The notes under the pieces were generated by a model, which was not told where the DNA came from, made no database searches, and worked only from the letters and a program-made list of their open reading frames with translations. Positions 60,979 through 64,000 of a DNA stretch of 64,000 nucleotides are shown in pieces. Positions within the stretch are counted from its first letter, which is position 1. Each line of letters opens with the position of its first letter. The translations under genes were made by a program, and so were the position numbers. The stretch is taken from assembly GCF_020150815.1 (NCBI RefSeq), contig NZ_CP083723.1, positions 496,001 to 560,000 on the forward strand, written 5' to 3'. The stretch is from Haloprofundus salilacus (GTDB lineage Archaea > Halobacteriota > Halobacteria > Halobacteriales > Haloferacaceae).

Positions 60979-61302
60979 TCAGTGACCCGCGCCGGTCGCT
61001 TGCAGACCGACGACGCCGAGGACGATGAGACCGACGAATCCGATGCGGGTGACGGTGAACGGTTCGTCGAACAGGTAGATGCCTGCGATGGCGGTTCCTG
61101 CCGCGCCGATACCGGTCCAGACGGCGTACGCCGTGCCCACGGGGAGATTTTCGACGGCTTGGGCGAGCAGGTAGACGCTCACTGCCATCGCCGCGAGCGT
61201 CCCGACGCTCGGCCAGAACTCGGTGAACCCGTCGGTGTACTTCAGTCCGAGCGCCCACACCATCTCGAACGCCCCCGCAATGAGGAGGAGTAACCACGAC
61301 AT
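60979..61302 (-). CDS. SMR-family exporter, Gdx/SugE type
   Basis: A 107-residue four-helix transporter starting MSWLLLLIAGAFEMVWALG. The essential membrane Glu13 and the GTAYAVWTGIGAAGTA block are those of Gdx (formerly SugE), proton-coupled guanidinium exporters. Substrate specificity of archaeal members is untested. The ATG at 61302 fits the family, excluding a longer frame. It is divergent from the TMEM175-like gene. Confidence 0.92.
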   Translation of the reverse strand: MSWLLLLIAGAFEMVWALGLKYTDGFTEFWPSVGTLAAMAVSVYLLAQAVENLPVGTAYAVWTGIGAAGTAIAGIYLFDEPFTVTRIGFVGLIVLGVVGLQATGAGH

Positions 61303-61408
61303 ACGTCTCTCTCCGAGCGAGTGGCACAAGACACTGATGTTCGTGTCTCGCCGCCGACTCCCGACCTCGGCAGTAGTGGCTTACCGCTCGCGGTGGACGC
61401 TCCTCGCG

Positions 61409-62032
61409 ATGAGTCAACTCGAAGCACCGGACGCGAGGGGCCGAATCGACGCGCTGAGCGACGGCCTGTTCGCCATCGTCCTCACACTGCTCGTCCTCCA
61501 GTTCGAGGTACCGTCCCTCCCTCATGGACGGGTCGGAGCGGAGCTGTTGGCGGCCCTGTGGGGGATGCGCTCACTCGTCTTCAGCTACCTCCTGAGTTTC
61601 TTCAGCGTCAGTCTCTACTGGGTCGTCCACCACGACCTCTTTCGCCACGTCGTCGACTACGACCGACGCCTGCTCTACTTGAATTTCGTCTACCTGCTTT
61701 TCGTCTCGTTTCTCCCGTTCCCCACGGAACTACTCGGCATCTACGGCGGGGCGGTTGCGTGGACGCTCTACGCGCTCAACCTGGCCACAATCGGGATCCT
61801 CACGACGGTTCTGTGGTGGTATACGGCCTCGTACGATCTCCTCGAACCCGAACTCGGTCTCCGGACGACCCGACTCATCGTCCTCCGGTCGCTCATCGCA
61901 CCGACCGTGTTCTTGCTCTCCATCGGCGTCGCTGCCGTTGACGTCACGTTCGCCTATGTCACGCCGTTTCTCATCGGCCCGCTCCAGTCGTTGTGGACCC
62001 GACGGTTCGATCTCTCAGACTACGTATTTTGA
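61409..62032 (+). CDS. TMEM175/DUF1211-type potassium-channel-like protein
   Basis: A 207-residue protein with about six helices. The N-terminal RIDALSDGLFAIVLTLLVLQ carries the R-x6-F/L-SD signature (here R12, S17, D18) of the TMEM175/DUF1211 family, which form K+-selective channels from two such units. HHDLFRHV and FLPFPTELLG are family blocks in the middle. The ATG at 61409 is the family start. It is divergent from the Gdx-type gene. Confidence 0.88.
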   Translation: MSQLEAPDARGRIDALSDGLFAIVLTLLVLQFEVPSLPHGRVGAELLAALWGMRSLVFSYLLSFFSVSLYWVVHHDLFRHVVDYDRRLLYLNFVYLLFVSFLPFPTELLGIYGGAVAWTLYALNLATIGILTTVLWWYTASYDLLEPELGLRTTRLIVLRSLIAPTVFLLSIGVAAVDVTFAYVTPFLIGPLQSLWTRRFDLSDYVF

Positions 62033-62121
62033 CCGATTTCGCCGTGCCCCACCGCGTCGACGACGTCTTCGACGTATCGACCGCAATCTCCCGCGTGCCG
62101 ACCGCGTTTCCGCCTGTCTCG

Positions 62122-62898
62122 TCAGTTCATCGCCGCCGGAATTTGCTCGATGATGTCGGTCGCGAGCAGCCCGTCTCCGTACTCCTCGTCGGCGAGTTCG
62201 CCCGCCTGACCGACGAGCCACGTGCCAAGTTTCGCCGCCTCGACGTGGTCGAACCCCTGTCCGAGGAGCGAGCCGACGATACCGCAGAGCACGTCGCCGG
62301 TGCCCGCGACGGTCATCGCGGGCGTCCCCGTCTCGTTCGTCCAGTGGACGCCCTCCGCGAACACCTCGTCCGTGCCGCCCGTCAGGACGACCGTCGCGCC
62401 CGTCTCCGTCGCGAAATCGTCAAGCGAGCCGTACTCCTCCTCGATGCGTTCTGTCTCGTCGGTGTCGGGGGTGAATATCGTTCCTTCGAGGTCCGTCCCG
62501 ACCGCCGGACGGATGGCGTCGGCGTCGACGACGACGGGGACGTCGGCCTCGGAGATCAGACGCTGTACCGTCTCGGGTTCGGGGTCGTACAGCCCCGGAC
62601 CGACGATGAGCGCGTCGCTCCAGTCGGCCAGCGTCAGCGCGGCGTCCAACGACTCCTCCGAGAGGCGGTCGTCGGCGTAGCGACTGACGAGCAGGTTCTT
62701 CGAGTAGCCGGCGACGATCGGAAATATCTCCTCCGGGGTGAGCGCGCGAACGACGTCAGACCCGCTCCGCATCGCCGCCTCGCCGACGAGTGCGGGCTGG
62801 TTCGTGAAGTCGATACTCCCGGCGACGACGCCGACTCTCCCGTTGTCCCCCTTGTCGGCTCCCGACCGCTCGGTCAGTCGTTGTAGAAGCTCCTCCAT
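62122..62898 (-). CDS. ADP-dependent NAD(P)H-hydrate dehydratase (NnrD-type)
   Basis: A 258-residue ribokinase-fold enzyme repairing hydrated NAD(P)H. ALIVGPGLYD and the ATP-site VAGTGDVLCGIVGSLLGQG with catalytic Asp (about 208) match NnrD/CARKD. It is the dehydratase domain alone, without the epimerase half fused in many bacteria. An N-terminal block GRVGVVAGSIDFTNQPAL fits. Monocistronic. Confidence 0.9.
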   Translation of the reverse strand: MEELLQRLTERSGADKGDNGRVGVVAGSIDFTNQPALVGEAAMRSGSDVVRALTPEEIFPIVAGYSKNLLVSRYADDRLSEESLDAALTLADWSDALIVGPGLYDPEPETVQRLISEADVPVVVDADAIRPAVGTDLEGTIFTPDTDETERIEEEYGSLDDFATETGATVVLTGGTDEVFAEGVHWTNETGTPAMTVAGTGDVLCGIVGSLLGQGFDHVEAAKLGTWLVGQAGELADEEYGDGLLATDIIEQIPAAMN

Positions 62899-63029
62899 AC
62901 TGACGACGCAACGGGACGCGACAAAGGCGGTGGGCCTGCAGAATCATGTTCGGCGATGTTCGTCGCCGCCGCTATTGCGGTGAATGTTGCCGATACGGTG
63001 GATGCTGCGGGCATCGTAGATTGGACAAC

Positions 63030-63413
63030 TCAGGTGTCCACCGGATGCGAGACGTGCACGGCCCGTCTGTCGACGACGAGCACCTCGCGGCCGTAGGCGC
63101 GGAACGAAAACAGTCGGTCGGCGGTCACCTCCTCTCTCGAAAGTCTGAAAACTGCGTCAAGCGCGTCCGGATCAATCCAGTTGTACAGCGGTTCGTCGAG
63201 TTCGAGCGCGGTGCAGCCTTCGGCCTCGGCGACGGCGAAAACGACCGCCTCGCTCAGCGACTGGTCGTCGTCTACGCTGTACTCGACGGCGATCGTCGGC
63301 GGTTCGACGTCGTTCGCGGCCGTGCGGTGATCTGACCCGTCGAGGGGACGGTCGCTCTCGCCGTGTCCCCCGGTCGGGTGGGTGATACTGGGGTCGTCAT
63401 CGGTTGGCGCCAT
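63030..63413 (-). CDS. Stand-alone HalOD1 domain protein
   Basis: A 127-residue protein. The first 40 residues are disordered. The HalOD1 fold starts at SLSEAVVFAVAEAEGCTALELDEPLYNWIDPDALDAVF (key residues LYNWIDPDAL, about 75-85) and ends with strands SFRAYGREVLVV. It resembles the output domain of the response regulator at 31.2 kb. It lies 95 bp downstream of an HTH gene on the same strand, so the two may form a signalling unit. Confidence 0.85.
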   Translation of the reverse strand: MAPTDDDPSITHPTGGHGESDRPLDGSDHRTAANDVEPPTIAVEYSVDDDQSLSEAVVFAVAEAEGCTALELDEPLYNWIDPDALDAVFRLSREEVTADRLFSFRAYGREVLVVDRRAVHVSHPVDT

Positions 63414-63508
63414 TGTTGCCGATAGTTCGTGACGAACGTGGTTGGGCTTGGCCGTTCACGGATGAAGGCGTTCATACGTGGCCCCGGGAGAGACCCGCAA
63501 TCCTCCGA

Positions 63509-64000
63509 TTACGCCTGTTTCGGCCGACTGCCGTCGGCGAGTCCGGTGCCTTCGATGAGTTTGGCTTGACCGCGTCGAAGCCGTCCGGCGACCGCGCGCG
63601 GGGAGATGTCGAACTTCGCCGCGAGTTCGTCGAGCGTGATCCGACGAGGCTCGTCGAAGTAACCGGCACGGTACGCGACGGCCATCGCCTCCCGCTGTTC
63701 GGGCGTCATGTCGCCGAGCGGGTCGAGCCGTCGGTCCGCGGAGGTGGAGACGCGGGTGAGCGAGATGGGTATCTCGTTCTCGCGGCAGAACTGCGTGAAC
63801 GCGGTCGCTCTGTCGCCGTCGGCGAACCGGACTGAGAAGTGCCACTCGACGGAGTTGGCGCGCGCCTCGAGGAGGGTTCCGTCGTTCTGCACGATACCGC
63901 GGAGCGTTCCGGCAGCCTCGTGGTTCCACCGCGCGCTAAGCAGGACGCCGTCATCTACTCGGTCGACGATGTTGATCTGGTCGATGGCCGGTTCGCACTG
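63509..64000 (-). CDS. HTH-10 (bacterio-opsin activator type) regulator, N-terminus outside the window
   Basis: The visible 163 C-terminal residues include a PAS- or bat-like strand region (VDDGVLLSARWNHEAAGTLRG) and the HTH-10 domain LDPLGDMTPEQREAMAVAYRAGYFDEPRRITLDELAAKFDISPRAVAGRLRRGQAKLI, described by its key blocks TPEQREAM and AGYFDEPR. Such proteins regulate transcription in haloarchaea, often with light, oxygen or redox sensing in their missing N-terminal part. The frame is open to base 64000. Confidence 0.9.
   Translation of the reverse strand, partial: QCEPAIDQINIVDRVDDGVLLSARWNHEAAGTLRGIVQNDGTLLEARANSVEWHFSVRFADGDRATAFTQFCRENEIPISLTRVSTSADRRLDPLGDMTPEQREAMAVAYRAGYFDEPRRITLDELAAKFDISPRAVAGRLRRGQAKLIEGTGLADGSRPKQA

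Overview
This 64 kb window is chromosomal DNA of a halophilic archaeon (class Halobacteria). The evidence is a very high GC content with strong third-position GC bias, a strongly acidic predicted proteome, and archaeal information-processing genes: DnaG primase, aIF1/SUI1, aIF5A, aIF2-beta fused to a TRAM domain, deoxyhypusine synthase and an intact tRNA-Ile(GAT). Haloarchaea-restricted families also appear (LWR-salt protein, HalOD1 output domains, DUF7344, bacterio-opsin-activator-type HTH, DUF5778). I cannot name the genus from this sequence alone. Most genes are housekeeping and tightly packed. Neither a CRISPR array nor a recognisable transposase or integrase was seen.

Layout. 0-15 kb: a thioredoxin-domain DUF255 protein (cut by the left edge), dnaG, a DUF3311/sodium:solute symporter pair, a CARF-like/wHTH regulator, an enolase-superfamily protein, a two-RCK potassium channel, pdxS, a universal stress protein, thrB, small membrane proteins, an Eis-like acetyltransferase and aIF1. 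15-18.2 kb is looser and less GC-rich: a decayed type IV pilin, a 45-residue protein, an SCP2-like/alpha-beta hydrolase pair and a small zinc-finger protein. 18-26.4 kb: an M20 amidohydrolase, tRNA-Ile, FxsA, a GNAT, DUF92, and two convergent cis-prenyltransferase homologues that look like the two halves of one heteromeric enzyme. 26.5-31.9 kb: siroheme/heme synthesis (fused AhbAB, precorrin-2 dehydrogenase, HemA), pterin dehydratase, LWR-salt protein, a HAD phosphatase and a response regulator.

32-42.7 kb: two MoeA paralogues (one with a periplasmic-binding-type tail), an Hsp20-like/UbiB pair, aIF5A abutting agmatinase, a very basic 32-residue microprotein, a Nif3-like protein, a DICT/DUF7344 pair and deoxyhypusine synthase. 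aIF5A, agmatinase and deoxyhypusine synthase together make up the proposed haloarchaeal aIF5A modification route. 42.7-46.2 kb: tandem kelch-repeat surface proteins sharing a 305-bp identical tract. 46.4-54.3 kb: aIF2-beta, nucleoside hydrolase, fructosamine-kinase-like protein, then a stress-flavoured accessory stretch with a LEA-like 11-residue-repeat protein between 41-bp direct repeats, a 46-residue membrane microprotein and a YciE/YciF ferritin-like protein. 54.4-64 kb: a ROK kinase, hydrolase, ECF-type S component, LtrA, a PNPOx-like protein, a NosD-like beta-helix protein, a Gdx/SugE transporter, a TMEM175-like channel, NAD(P)HX dehydratase, a HalOD1 protein and an HTH regulator cut by the right edge.

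The observations most worth follow-up are the split-motif cis-prenyltransferase pair, the LEA-like cassette between direct repeats, the two unannotated microproteins (38797-38895 and 50011-50151), the CARF-like regulator outside any CRISPR context, and the pilin remnant.
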